This document shows positions 9,590-20,034 of a DNA stretch of 64,000 nucleotides, piece by piece. Origin of the DNA: Strongyloides papillosus (taxonomy: Eukaryota > Nematoda > Chromadorea > Rhabditida > Strongyloididae). The position numbers and the translations under genes are program-made. How positions within the stretch are numbered: the stretch's first letter is position 1; each line of letters begins with the position of its first letter. The stretch lies in the NCBI GenBank assembly GCA_005656395.1, contig SRSI01000079.1, positions 620,001 through 684,000 of the forward strand, read 5' to 3'. The notes under the pieces are model-generated. The model made no database searches, had not been told where the DNA came from, and saw nothing but the letters and a program-made list of their open reading frames with translations.

Positions 9590-11683
9590 ATGGATAAGAC
9601 AAAAAAGGTTGTTAAGAAAGCAGACTCGGGAGAAAGAACCAGAGAGGGGAGTCAATACTTCACTGACAAGACCGTCAAAAAGAGTAAAACAATAGATGTT
9701 GAAGCCAGAACCATTAAGAAGAGTCAATCAGTAGACAATGACCCCAAAACCGTCAAGAAGCGTGGACAGTCAAAGCAGGATGTCAAGCCTATTTTGAAAA
9801 AATCAGTGGAAATTGAAGCAAAGACTATCAAGAAACCCAAATCAGTGGAAATCGAAGCAAAGACTATAAAGAAGACGAAATCAGTAGAAATAGATGCAAG
9901 AACTATTAAGAAGCCAAAATCAGTGGAAATAGCAGCAAAAACCATCAAGAGACATGGACCAACAGATAAGTCTCTACGCTCCGTGTATGTTACATCGGCA
10001 GTTACACAAGCTCCAAATGTCTCATCAGCTCCAAATATGTCGGCAGCTACTAAGGTTTCGTCAATGTCAAAAGTTTCATCACCCCATGAAATGCAAACCT
10101 TTTCAATTCCTTCTGTAATGTTAAAGGCTACTGCTCCTCTGAAAGAAGAGACCACAAAATTCGATAGTTATGAGCTAAAAAATGATGGTAACGGCATAGT
10201 TCACGTGAATGGTTATGTGTTACTAACAAACAAAAAATTCAAGAAAAATGATGCTGCAAATGCTAAGGACAAAACAACTACTACGGTTGATGTGACAAAA
10301 AAGGTGGCAAAAAACACCGTTTCAAAAAGAGTAGTTGCGCCAGGACCTGACAAAACACAAAATTCAGTGGATGTCGCAGTAACTAAGAAGGGTCAAAAAA
10401 CAGTAGAGATGTCTAAGGAATTTAATGGTCCTATGCAGCCAGTCAAGAAACTTGCTAAACTCGGATGGCTATTCAATAAACCACCAGCTAATATAGATAT
10501 ATTGAATCTCTCTGACCCGATATTTGATAATCTCGATAAAGATGAATGGTTTCATGGAATAATGAGAAAGGATGATGTTAGGGATCTTCTTTCAAAAAAT
10601 GGACATTTTATGGTTTACTGTGATTACACGGAAATGGTTAAACCGAAAATCATCCTCTCATGTAACTGGAATGACAAGAGGATTCATTTCATCTTCAAGG
10701 TTAAAAAAAATGAAGTTTCACTTTTTAATTTAAAGAGTGAAACTATATCAGAGTTGATTAATAGACTATTTGAACAAAAAATTCCAATCCACAAGACTCA
10801 TAAAGCTATCCTTCAAATTCCAGTCCCAAAACAGTCATGGGAGATGAAGAAAGACGATATATGTTTGAATAAAAGAATAGGTCAAGGTGCCTTTGGAGAC
10901 GTATGGTATGGTACAACAAAGTTAGGAGGAGGTCAAGAAGATACATATGTTGCAATTAAAGTACCGAAGACCAAACTTTTGGAGAAACACATAAATATTT
11001 ATCCTGAAGTCCTGTCTGAAGTGGCTTTCATGAGATTATTTAATCATGAAAATATTGTAAAGTTTTATGGAGCCTGTTTCTCATCACAACCAATTTATTT
11101 GGTATTGGAGTTTTCGGAATATGGGTGTTTGAAAAAGTATGTTAAGAAGTATAAGATCGCGAATGACAGTGATTTAATCAAAATGGCCATTGATGCATCA
11201 TTAGGAATTGGGTACATTCACTCGAAGTGTGGGATTCATTGCGATATAGCAACAAGGAACTGTCTAGTTTTTCCTGACAATGTCGTCAAAATCTCTGATT
11301 TTGGACAAGCTGTTATTTTGAAAAGTAATGAGAAAGAGCACAGGATTGATAAGAGCGAGACACTACTTCCTTTACGTTGGTTGTCAGCAGAAACTCTCCA
11401 AGAATCAATCTACTCATACAAGACTGATGTTTATAGTTTTGGTATCTTTTTGTGGGAATTATTCAATAATTGCAACGAACCATTTGAAAAAATGAAAACA
11501 AATGACTTGATACAGGGAATCTTGAATGGTATAAAACCAGAATCACCACCAACAGTCATGAAGGAGGTTGTCAGTCTCATTGAAGAACAATGTCTAAACT
11601 TAGATCCAGAGAAACGTCCACACATGAAGGAGGTAACAAAAATTTTGAAATCTATCCAAAGTAAACTTACACAACAAGCATAA
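9590..11683 (+). CDS. Fer/Fps-like nonreceptor tyrosine kinase with atypical SH2 domain
   Basis: An intronless 697-residue protein. The first ATG in the open frame is at 9590; an upstream TTG is not a credible start. Residues about 10-130 are highly basic and contain about seven 13-residue repeats of the type SVEIEAKTIKKPK, then a Ser/Ala/Val linker. An SH2 domain (about 319-405) begins WFHGIMRKDDV; where the phosphotyrosine-binding Arg of the FLVR motif belongs it reads FMVYC, with Tyr343. The kinase domain (about 425-690) has GQGAFGDVW, VAIK and SDFG. The catalytic loop is HCDIATRN (550-557), with Cys replacing Arg of HRD but Asp and Asn kept, and the APE site reads SAE. SH2-kinase proteins of this layout are strongly expanded in nematodes and many are sperm-enriched in C. 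elegans (family knowledge). Catalysis looks possible; normal SH2 phosphotyrosine binding looks unlikely. Confidence 0.88.
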   Translation: MDKTKKVVKKADSGERTREGSQYFTDKTVKKSKTIDVEARTIKKSQSVDNDPKTVKKRGQSKQDVKPILKKSVEIEAKTIKKPKSVEIEAKTIKKTKSVEIDARTIKKPKSVEIAAKTIKRHGPTDKSLRSVYVTSAVTQAPNVSSAPNMSAATKVSSMSKVSSPHEMQTFSIPSVMLKATAPLKEETTKFDSYELKNDGNGIVHVNGYVLLTNKKFKKNDAANAKDKTTTTVDVTKKVAKNTVSKRVVAPGPDKTQNSVDVAVTKKGQKTVEMSKEFNGPMQPVKKLAKLGWLFNKPPANIDILNLSDPIFDNLDKDEWFHGIMRKDDVRDLLSKNGHFMVYCDYTEMVKPKIILSCNWNDKRIHFIFKVKKNEVSLFNLKSETISELINRLFEQKIPIHKTHKAILQIPVPKQSWEMKKDDICLNKRIGQGAFGDVWYGTTKLGGGQEDTYVAIKVPKTKLLEKHINIYPEVLSEVAFMRLFNHENIVKFYGACFSSQPIYLVLEFSEYGCLKKYVKKYKIANDSDLIKMAIDASLGIGYIHSKCGIHCDIATRNCLVFPDNVVKISDFGQAVILKSNEKEHRIDKSETLLPLRWLSAETLQESIYSYKTDVYSFGIFLWELFNNCNEPFEKMKTNDLIQGILNGIKPESPPTVMKEVVSLIEEQCLNLDPEKRPHMKEVTKILKSIQSKLTQQA

Positions 11684-11964
11684 TTTTGATAAGAAAAAGT
11701 ATTTTAACATTTTGGTGTTTTACCAATATTTATAACTATATTAATAATTTATAACCTGTAATTAAGTTCAGACAATATAATAAATTTAGTGAAACTTCTT
11801 TTTTGAATATTAAAGGGATTGTATATATTATCATTATTGTATTTAAAAGTCGATTAACCTATGATAATTGTATTAAATTGTATATAAAATTCAAATTTGT
11901 AATAAAATGATATGTATATAATAATAAAGTTATCTTACCACATTTTCATCGTATTTAGGCTAAA

Positions 11965-12139
11965 TCAATGGTCTCTGTATAAATTAATATTGTAAGGATT
12001 CTGTGTTTCAAGTACAACATTGAAGTAATCTGTTTTCCATACGATGTATACGTCCATCTGGTCTTTACAATCATCCAAAAGAAAGGATACGTAAGAGGAA
12101 CTCTTAATAAATTCAAATTGAATTTTCAAATACCTTCCT
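11965..12139 (-). CDS. orphan terminal exon, unrecognised
   Basis: On the minus strand an acceptor (taaatag) at 12140-12146 is followed by 57 codons with good coding character, ending at a TGA at 11965-11967. Residues include FLLDDCKDQMDVYIVWKTDY and a C-terminus NPYNINLYRDH. There is no ATG, so at least one upstream exon is needed, but nothing convincing is seen between here and the TSR2 gene (12659). It may be the last exon of a gene with cryptic upstream exons, an alternative 3' exon of TSR2, or a remnant. It lies tail-to-tail with the kinase gene. Confidence 0.45.
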
Positions 12140-12658
12140 CTATTTAAAATAATAATTTAATTTTAATAATGTAATCGTTTTCATTTCTACAAGTATAAGT
12201 ATATTTTTCACTAAATAAATTAATAATTTCATTTAACGTGTTTGATGATATTTTAATAAATTAAAGGATTTTTTTTAATCTCATTTAATGATAACTTCAT
12301 TATAGATATTTTTCTTAACATTAAGACGAAGTTTTAAAAGGAAACAACAGTGTAAACTATAATATTTTATCAATTTATTTAGCAAACTGTGTTGTAATAA
12401 TGAATACTTCCAGATCATAAAAATATTTTAACAACAAAATTACTTGCTAAATAGTCTTTAAAATGATAAAAAACACAACATCTTTGATTTATGCTTCTAA
12501 TTTAATCATGATTCCACCTAAATATATAAAATTGTAGGTAATAAATTAAATAATGCAAAATTTTTTACATATCTTCCTGAAATTTCAAACTTGCTAAATA
12601 AAATTAACTTTATTACCATAACATATACAAATTTACAATAATAACATCTAATAAAAGT
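12140..12658. other. intergenic or intronic AT-rich DNA
   Basis: Contains a 45-codon minus-strand ATG frame (12281-12418) rich in Leu, Lys and Asn that has no matching splice phase to the exon at 11965-12139. No other signal is seen. Confidence 0.4.
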
Positions 12659-13221
12659 TCAATGTCTTTGGATCGTCGTCCACCCATCATCATCGGTAAC
12701 TTGTTTAGGTTGCCTTTCTTTCTTCTCTTTCCCCTCATCAACTTCCATTTCTTCATCTGAACTACCGTCTGTGCTACCATCCTCATCATCACTATCTCCT
12801 TCAACTTGTCTTTTGGATTGAGAATCACTCTTCCTTTCTTTAAGAGTCTTCACTGCATGCTCAGCCATCTCACTAGCTAATTTCTCATCATTTTTCCTTA
12901 AAGCATCACTGTATTTTAGGATTTTTGTTGCAAGTATAACTCCAGAATCCTCTTCAAGCAAAATGTTAAATTCATCATTTAGGATCGTCTCAATCCAATC
13001 AGTAAACTCCATCGCATCTGTATTATCTTTATCACTGGCGTACTCAACACAAACTTCTTTGAACCTGAAAAGACTTTTATAAACACAAAACGTGAAACAT
13101 AAACATACCATTCAATCTTCTCTTTTGTCTCATCTCCCCCACAATTTCTTGTTTTGATGAAGTCAATTATATCCCAGACTTTAAATAGCTTATCAACATA
13201 CTCATCCAAAGGAAGAGCCAT
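12659..13221 (-). CDS. TSR2-like pre-rRNA processing protein / ribosomal protein escort
   Basis: Two exons, 13109-13221 and 12659-13064, joined across a 44-nt intron (gtatgt..tttcag) in phase 2, giving 172 residues. The helical N-terminal half (LFKVWDIIDFI.. then FTDWIETILNDEFN.. EEDSGVILATKIL) and the acidic, Ser/Asp-rich region ending DDDGWTTIQRH match the TSR2 family layout, in which a helical domain and an acidic tail with a terminal GWT motif chaperone eS26 (RPS26) into pre-40S ribosomes. The expected role is nuclear or cytoplasmic small-subunit assembly. Upstream on the same strand, 253 bp away, is the HCCS gene, and a trans-splice-type acceptor (aatttag) lies about 20 nt before the start, so the two may form an operon. 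The start at 13221 gives the family-typical N-terminus. Confidence 0.8.
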
Positions 13222-13474
13222 CGTTAATATGAAGTTACCACTAAATTTTACTTTCAAATATCAAAAATACGAAACTCCAAATGGAATAATGAAACTATCG
13301 CTCTAAAAGACAATCAAATTTGAAGAAAATAAACAAAACACCCCCCGGTAGTATATAAAAAATTTATTAAATAAGACATTTTGATAAGTCGAAAGTTTAG
13401 AAAATTATTCTTTTCTTATTTTAACACATATTAAAACTACATAATAATCCTAGTATCTAAAAGAGTTACAAAAA

Positions 13475-14323
13475 TTAATGAGGACTTGAACCATCCTTCT
13501 TCAAATGTTCTGGCAGCTTAGGTGTCATACCTAACCACTCAACCTGAAATCTCATTGTTCCGACCTTCATTCTATCCATGATATTAGTTAAATTATCCAT
13601 AGCAGGACGAACATCGAGACCTGTAAATAATTTTGTATTTGGATCAACAGCTCCAGCATCATAATAGTCTATGATATAGTGAACATCAGTTAACCCGCAT
13701 CTATCTACAATCCAATCGTGTCTATCAAAAGGTTTTTCGTACCCCATGAAACTACGTATCTGGGCACGGGGTGATAATTTCTTGGCATTTCCTTTGAAGC
13801 TCTTTAATTTTGGAGTCGCACATTCCCTGAAGAGGTTGAAATTATTGTGAGAAGTCTTTTGTGTGTACCAAACTTACGGATGTAGTAATTCTTCCCATTT
13901 TAATATCTCTCTCCAGGCTTCTTCATTGTTAGCGTTATGGATAAGAATCAACTTCTCCATATCATCTTGTGACATATTATCATCCCTCCAGTTCCATCCT
14001 TTTCTTCTCATAGCATTCCAAAACATCTGTGGTGATGGGTACTCCCAATTGTCATCAGTTCCAGCTTTAGGTATTGATGATCGTACTCTTTTTGTCGACA
14101 GAGAAAACGGTTGGTCTGGAGCAGGTTTTTGGTTGGGATTCTCTTCTCCATTTAAAGGGTTTTTACGTACAGGACATGATCCATTCTCAGCCATACTTGA
14201 AGGACACTCACTGAACATCAGCAAGTTATCAGTATTCTCTTCCTGTGCCTTTTTCATTGGACATTCCTTTGGAGCTTGTTTTTTATCTTCATTACTACTG
14301 CTGCTTCCCCAAAACCAACCCAT
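13475..14323 (-). CDS. holocytochrome c-type synthase (cytochrome c heme lyase)
   Basis: Two exons, 13878-14323 and 13475-13826, with a 51-nt intron (gtaagt..ttcag) joining in phase 2; 265 residues, close to the family's usual size (about 270). The enzyme sits in the mitochondrial intermembrane space and attaches heme to the CXXCH of cytochrome c/c1. Features seen: Cys-Pro heme-binding motifs (ECPMKK, ECPSSM, SCPVRK) in the N-terminal region, [23 protein letters not shown], the core [21 protein letters not shown] with the family's essential His in DRHDW, and the [14 protein letters not shown] and LDVRPAMDN signatures. Gene models at both ends are unambiguous. It is the upstream member of a possible HCCS-TSR2 operon and is divergent from the TMEM126-like gene. 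Confidence 0.95.
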
Positions 14324-14917
14324 TTTATTTTTATTTACCTCTAAAAGATTTTAATTAAATTATATTTTTATAGGTCAATTATTTTACGAAATATGAATGG
14401 CAAAGTGAGGCCAAAAGGCAAATTTCAATATAAATTCCTTTCCAGAGATATACCACACACCAATAGAAACAAAAGTAATCGTGGTAAGAATTTCTACTGA
14501 TCTCGAACTGATCTCATTTGTGACGACAAAACTATACAAAAGCAAAAAAAAACCTGTTACTCCATTTTTTAGCGAAGAACAGTCCTTGCCGTCAACAATG
14601 AGTAATCAATCAGAACGTACTTTGGAAAAGAATTTTCTAAAAATACGATTCACTAAGTCATGGGATCATAAATTCCCTTGACCTCAATTTTTTTGTACTT
14701 TTTATAAAAAAAGGAATTTGAAATTTCACAGACCACCTATCTTTCACCAACCCTGGTAAATATTTGATGAAACAAGTTTAAAACATAAAAAGGAGAATAA
14801 CAAAGACCAGGATGATGGATGAGAGAATATTCTTGGGGTTCTTACATTGAATGTTTTTGAATAAAGTATATATGAGAGTAATACAGTTTCATATGTATTT
14901 TATCACTACTTATAACT
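14324..14917. other. divergent promoter region between HCCS and TMEM126-like genes
   Basis: About 590 bp between two oppositely transcribed mitochondrial-protein genes. It is slightly less AT-rich than other gaps. No reading frame with coding character is seen, and no clear TATA or motif can be claimed. Confidence 0.5.
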
Positions 14918-15781
14918 ATGTTTGATCCATCAAAATACTGGGAAGAGTCAGTAAAATCTTCAGATAAAAAAGATTCAAACATCAAAGCATTGGTTGGTGA
15001 CGATTTAGGATCAGGACGCTCAAAATTATGGACCAAATTGTCGATGTTATCACCTGCAGAACAGAGTGGTTATATGTCAAACTTAATTCAGTACTGGCCT
15101 GTAGCAATAGAGAGGAGAGCCTTCCATTGGCCACATTTTTCACTTGCTTTTAGTAGTGCCGTCACAACGACATTAATAGCAACAAAAATAAGTGGTGATT
15201 TCTTTTTGTTCTCGAATAAGGCTAGTTTAATTGAAGTTATGAACAGAGCTCCTAAAATTCCTTTGTATGCTGGTATCTATGTGTCTGGAGTGACAACATA
15301 TTTATTGAATCACGTTCTTGTTTATAAAGATCTTTATCAGGATAATGAGGTGTGTCCTTCGTGTATATTGACTAAATGTATTGGTAATGAAGTGTTAGCT
15401 GGGGTTGTTGTACCAATGGTATCAGTACCATTAATGGGACATTATGTTATGTTGAATAAGAAAGATATGAAAGTACCAGAGGTGAAGAATTTTGTTGATT
15501 TAATTGGTCTATCCTTAGAGGGTATTAAAAGTTGTAGGAGGATTATACCTTTAGTTGTTGGTATTCAAATTCTATCAGGAATCGTAGGGACATATTCTAT
15601 TTTATGGGGAAGGAATAAGATTTTTAGTACAATAGAAATGGATGAGGAGTATGTTGATATTGCTGCAAAGGAGGCTGATAAAGTTAAGCCATTAAAAGAG
15701 AGGTTTTTAGATTTCCTTCAAAAGATCCCTCTTGTCAGTTCGATTATGGAGTTTGAGAATCAAAGAACGAAAATGAAATAG
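14918..15781 (+). CDS. TMEM126-like mitochondrial membrane protein
   Basis: An intronless 287-residue protein. The hydrophilic N-terminus (about 60 residues) precedes several hydrophobic segments: FSLAFSSAVTTTLIA (around 85), IPLYAGIYVSGVTTYLL (around 125), EVLAGVVVPMVSVPLMG (around 165) and IIPLVVGIQILSGIVG (around 215). A Cys pair in EVCPSCILTKC just before the third segment, followed by a C-terminal basic RR and a last membrane segment, matches the TMEM126A/B layout. Those proteins act in assembly of respiratory complex I (family knowledge). The match is by pattern and topology only; the N-terminal extension is longer than in vertebrate members. Its neighbour HCCS is also mitochondrial. 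An AATAAA-type signal follows the stop (around 15852). Confidence 0.6.
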   Translation: MFDPSKYWEESVKSSDKKDSNIKALVGDDLGSGRSKLWTKLSMLSPAEQSGYMSNLIQYWPVAIERRAFHWPHFSLAFSSAVTTTLIATKISGDFFLFSNKASLIEVMNRAPKIPLYAGIYVSGVTTYLLNHVLVYKDLYQDNEVCPSCILTKCIGNEVLAGVVVPMVSVPLMGHYVMLNKKDMKVPEVKNFVDLIGLSLEGIKSCRRIIPLVVGIQILSGIVGTYSILWGRNKIFSTIEMDEEYVDIAAKEADKVKPLKERFLDFLQKIPLVSSIMEFENQRTKMK

Positions 15782-16376
15782 TTTTTTTGGTAGCAAAAAA
15801 GGAAAATATATATAGGTTTATGATAAAATATTGTTAAATTGTATCTTGTTAAATAAATATTATATAATAAAGGAATTTCCCACTAATTAATTCTTTTTCC
15901 TTATCATTGTCGCAATCTTTGTTATTGTTTTGTATGAAAAAATAAAAATAAACTACAAAACTTGTCTTTACTTTCCCGTCTAATTTGGTAATAACCTAAT
16001 TTATTTATCGTTATATTCAAAATACATAAAAAAATAAAAATATAGACAGCCAAGCAAATGTAATATTTTTTTCTATTGTATATCAATGAAAAAGGCAAAA
16101 TCAAATCATCAGTTGATGCGACCGTGAGCATCGAACTTTATTATTATCAGGTTATTTTTTTAAAATATCTTTGATATATTAATTATATTCTAAGGAAGTA
16201 CATAAGGGGTGTATAGTTAACCAGATGATTTGATATGTGATTTCTTTCAAGTTTTTTTATTTCATTCTATGATTCATTAAATATTTGGTATATAAATGGG
16301 AAATTTTTTTGTATTTAGCAATAGTTTTGCGTTTTAGTTTTGTAAAATCTATAGAATATTTTATTAAGATAATATA
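15782..16376. other. intergenic AT-rich DNA
   Basis: Contains 3' UTR sequence of the TMEM126-like gene with AATAAA-like motifs near 15852 and 15870, then the upstream region of the Ig-like gene. Nothing else is visible. Confidence 0.5.
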
Positions 16377-16787
16377 ATGTTGAAAATATTGCTATTTACA
16401 TTTTGTTTATTATTTATTGTTGCCTCTTCGTCAAATATTGCTATATACCCAACTAAAGTTGGTGATTCTCTTGAATTTGACTTTGGTAGAGGTATTAAGG
16501 AGCTTCAAGTAATAAGAGATTTGGGAAAGGGTGTTGAGAAGTTATTGCCATCAGATGATCTCAAAGATTCAGTAAATAAAGGTGATAAAAGTCAATTACC
16601 AACAAATGCAATTTTAACTAGAGAAGGATTATTAGTTATAGATCCAGTTACAGAGGAAGACTACGGAACATACAAAAGCGATGTTCTTTACGGTCCACGC
16701 TTCGGTTACCCCATTCTCCAGATTGTCCCTCTCCCACTCTCGACGAACGACATTACAGAGGGTCCTACAGATTATAAGAAAGATTAA
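16377..16787 (+). CDS. small secreted protein with an Ig-like end
   Basis: An intronless 136-residue protein with a clear signal peptide (MLKILLFTFCLLFIVASSS). The mature part, about 115 residues, has a beta-strand-like pattern, including VGDSLEFDFG, LTREGLLVIDPVTEEDYGTY and YPILQIVPL. The EEDYGTY motif matches the last conserved strand of an Ig fold (D-x-G-x-Y), but the paired cysteines are absent, so any fold would lack the usual disulfide. It ends in a short polar tail without membrane anchor. Function is unknown; an extracellular ligand or modulator is a guess. No operon partner is nearby. Confidence 0.6.
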   Translation: MLKILLFTFCLLFIVASSSNIAIYPTKVGDSLEFDFGRGIKELQVIRDLGKGVEKLLPSDDLKDSVNKGDKSQLPTNAILTREGLLVIDPVTEEDYGTYKSDVLYGPRFGYPILQIVPLPLSTNDITEGPTDYKKD

Positions 16788-19700
16788 TACAACAAGTAGG
16801 AAGTAAAATTAAAGAAAAAACCTTTTTTTCTTTAATTTTATTTATACTAAACAACTTTTTTTATCACTTATAACAAAATGAAAGGAAGAAAAACTTCAAA
16901 ATTTTGTATGTATATAAAAAAAATTTGTTTAATTAATAGTTTTGGTGGAAAACATTTTTAAGACAATGTAAATATTGGATTATAAAGATAATTATTGTTA
17001 CATTATATATATTTTTTGTAGTTAAATATTATTAATATAAAAGTTTTAACGAATGGGATTTTGAAGATATTCATTGTAATTGTTCTATTCATCGACTTTT
17101 TTTGACGTGATCTGGATTAAGATACACAAAAAACTTTATCTGTATTTACATTAATTTAATTATTAAATTTAGTAACATTATTAAATGATATTATAAGTGT
17201 TCCTCTTTATGGTGTGTACGTGAAAATATGAAAAAAAGAAAAAAAAGTGTATAATTGACTTTATGTAAATAATAATAGTTTTTTGTTTTTATGTTAAAAT
17301 GACGAGGAAGTGAGTATAAAAAAGAGATTTTTTGTATGTTAATTATTTCAAATACTTTGAATATCTTGTTTATTTTTATTGTTTGAAGGTATATTAATCT
17401 TTGAATTGTTATAAGTAATTTAATTATAATTTTTTCTTTTTCCAAGAACAGAAATTACACTATTTCCCATTAATTTTTTATTTTAATTAACAAGTACAAT
17501 TATACGTACAAATAAATTAATTGTGACAATCAATCACGCTACCCATACATCCGTAAAACATACCCATCAAATAATATTATCGAAAAATAAAACAATGATA
17601 AAAAAATATTTTAAAAATGTAGTTTATCAATTAAACATCAAAAAAATTGATAGTAGTGATGTTTGTAAAATTTACATAAACAATAATCTTATTACATTAT
17701 CATCTTTTACCGTTCACCCTATGATAATAATGTTAAAAATGTTACAATGTATTATTTTTATCAATTGATAACATGTAATTTTATGTAATGATCTTGCTTT
17801 TAGATGATAATATTTACTATTCTTATCTTGGTTAGTTGTAGTACAATTACCCTTATATGTTTTTAGATGGAGCAGGGTAGTTTGACGGTTGGAGATAATT
17901 GTTAAAATCAGGATAGAGTGTTATTTTGATTTGATTAAATTTTTAATCTTATTTTATTCTTAACGTTTTTCTTCTTGCATGAGGCAAGGGTAATTGGTTT
18001 TTCTTTGATCATTACTTTTAAATTTTGAAGGTAAACATTTTGTAACGGTATTGCGGAAGTTATTTTAATTACAATTGGTTGTTCAAACAAACAGTAATAA
18101 ATTATACATTAATAATAGATAAAAAATTAATGAAAGTATCAGTTTATCTTTGAAATAAGTGTATAACAAAAGATTATATAACGACAACTAACATAAATAA
18201 TCACAACAGCAACTGATCCGTTAAATATAAATACCAAAGAGAGTTAAATAAGTCAAAACTTACCCAAGAATCCTACTTTTGGCACATCTCCCATTGTATT
18301 TGTCTATCTTAATACACTCCAACCATAGGTAATCTCCTTAAAACTCAATTACAATAAGATTAACTTTTAATTAACTACTGATTTGACAAGATAAGCAAAT
18401 AAAAGAAGAATACAACAAACACGTATTATTCTTAATAGTTTAACTTATTCATTAAACTTTTTCCTTGAAGATATTCCACCTTAAAGTACCTTGTTTCACC
18501 TAATTACGGTTATCTTTTCTTTTGCGGTACTTGGAAAGCCTCTTAATAACAGTAGATTAAGTGTAAGAACAATTGACAAATCAACAAAAATTCAATAGAA
18601 GTTGAAACTTTGAAAATGTGACTTGTTACTTCAATAATATATACACATTTAATAATAATAATTTTTAATATATTTAAGTATACAATTATATATTTGAAGT
18701 GGACAAAAATATTAAAACATTTTATTCAATATATCTCCTTATACTTTTAACTTTTTATTGCATAATGAAAAATATTTTGAAGTTTTGTAGACTTTTTATT
18801 AAAATCCTTTCGGAAATTTTTATTATCTTTTTTCTTATCATGTAATATGTGTATAGTTATGTTTTAATATTATTAGTAATATTTTAAATACACATATCAT
18901 AGTATTTATATAAATTTTATTAATAATAACTTTTGACCACTTCTTGATAGTAATAGAATTTTATTACCTAACAAAATTATTAATTCACCTGTTAAAATTA
19001 TTTCTTACTTAATATTATCAGGAAAAGCGAGGTAATCATACAAAGGTATATAATTTTTATTAAATATAAAAACCATCCTTCTTGAAGGTGGTAGTTTATT
19101 TTTTTTATAATCATTTTATCTATATAATAATGAAAAAAATCCAGTGCAAAGGAAAATTATATGTTTAAAATCATTCTTAGTATCCTATTATCATTAACAA
19201 GATTCTTTTTACTACTTAACGTAGTACCAATTTTTTTTTTGTACCTTCTAACTGTACAGACTTTTTTTTTACAAAGCCTCTTGAAGGAAAAAAAATAATA
19301 GCATTTTAGATTGTAATGAAACATATCAAGATCCACTTTGAATGTTTAATCTCTCCCCCCATTGGTGGATGGTTGAATATTTATATATAAAGTATGAGGC
19401 TGGTGTGTTTTAGAGAGAGGAATGGATAGATTGAAAAAAAGTTTTTTTTATGTTATTTTTTATTAGATTATTTCTAGGTTTAGGTGGACTGATGTTTTAG
19501 TTGTTAAATGTTTATAGATAAAATTTTTATCTCATTATTCTTTGAACTTTTGCACCCCTTCCGATATTCACCTCTCTCTCTCTTTTCTCTTTCTTTCTCT
19601 CCTAATCTTCTTTTTTATATGAGTATTTTCCAAAAAAAACAAGCAGATATATTAAAGATGAGTTTGGGTATAAGTTTTGTAACATGGTGAGAGAAAGATA

Positions 19701-20034
19701 TTATAAGCTGCATAAAAAGTCGTCAATCAAACCAGGAATCGAAGTTAATAATTATTTTTATCATGAGAAAATTGTAATATATATAAGTATTAATAATATA
19801 ATCCCTTAAATTATCTTCTTTCATCCTTCATCTTATCAATTATAAAACTACTATAACTACTTTTACTACTCATCTATTCTCCCTTTTCTTCCCAATCAGT
19901 CCCTTATGTAATACCTATACTTAAAGACACATTTTTTTTAAATTATTAAATTTATTAACTTATATACTATTTCTCAGTATTTTGTAATAGCTTTTTATAA
20001 TCAAATTAAACTCATACTTTTAGGTTTCCATAAA
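16788..20034. other. long AT-rich intergenic region
   Basis: About 3.2 kb, mostly low-complexity. It includes poly(T)/poly(A) runs, a pyrimidine-rich tract (19568-19610, ctctctctctctttt) and a candidate micropeptide gene at 18139-18294. Open frames at 17191-17768 are Lys/Asn/Ile-rich and look fortuitous. The last bases hold a ttttag acceptor (20018-20023) 11 nt before the hemopexin-like start, compatible with trans-splicing. Confidence 0.5.
18139..18294 (-). CDS. candidate 34-residue membrane micropeptide
   Basis: Exon 1 (18264-18294) reads MGDVPKVGFL and ends at a strong donor (g|gtaagt). Exon 2 (18139-18212) follows a 51-nt intron ending in atcag, joins in phase 1, and stays open to a TGA, giving 34 residues. 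The protein would be a short polar N-terminus, one membrane helix (about residues 8-29, with VAVVIIYVSCRYIIF) and a basic end SKIN. A second acceptor 24 nt downstream would give a 14-residue product. Size and topology resemble small subunits of mitochondrial or ER complexes, or muscle micropeptides, but no family is recognised. AT-rich sequence makes chance possible; the donor strength, intron length and phase agreement are the evidence. Confidence 0.35.

Noticed and set aside
12281..12418. 45-codon minus ATG frame as first exon for the orphan exon at 11965-12139
   Set aside because: No donor in it matches the phase required by the orphan exon.
16088..17768. Lys/Asn/Ile-rich frames between the Ig-like gene and the micropeptide candidate
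   Set aside because: Composition is that of translated AT-rich noise, with no motif, start context or splice support.
19568..19612. Pyrimidine-rich ctctctctc tract as a regulatory element
   Set aside because: Low-complexity tract far from any gene start; no function can be supported.
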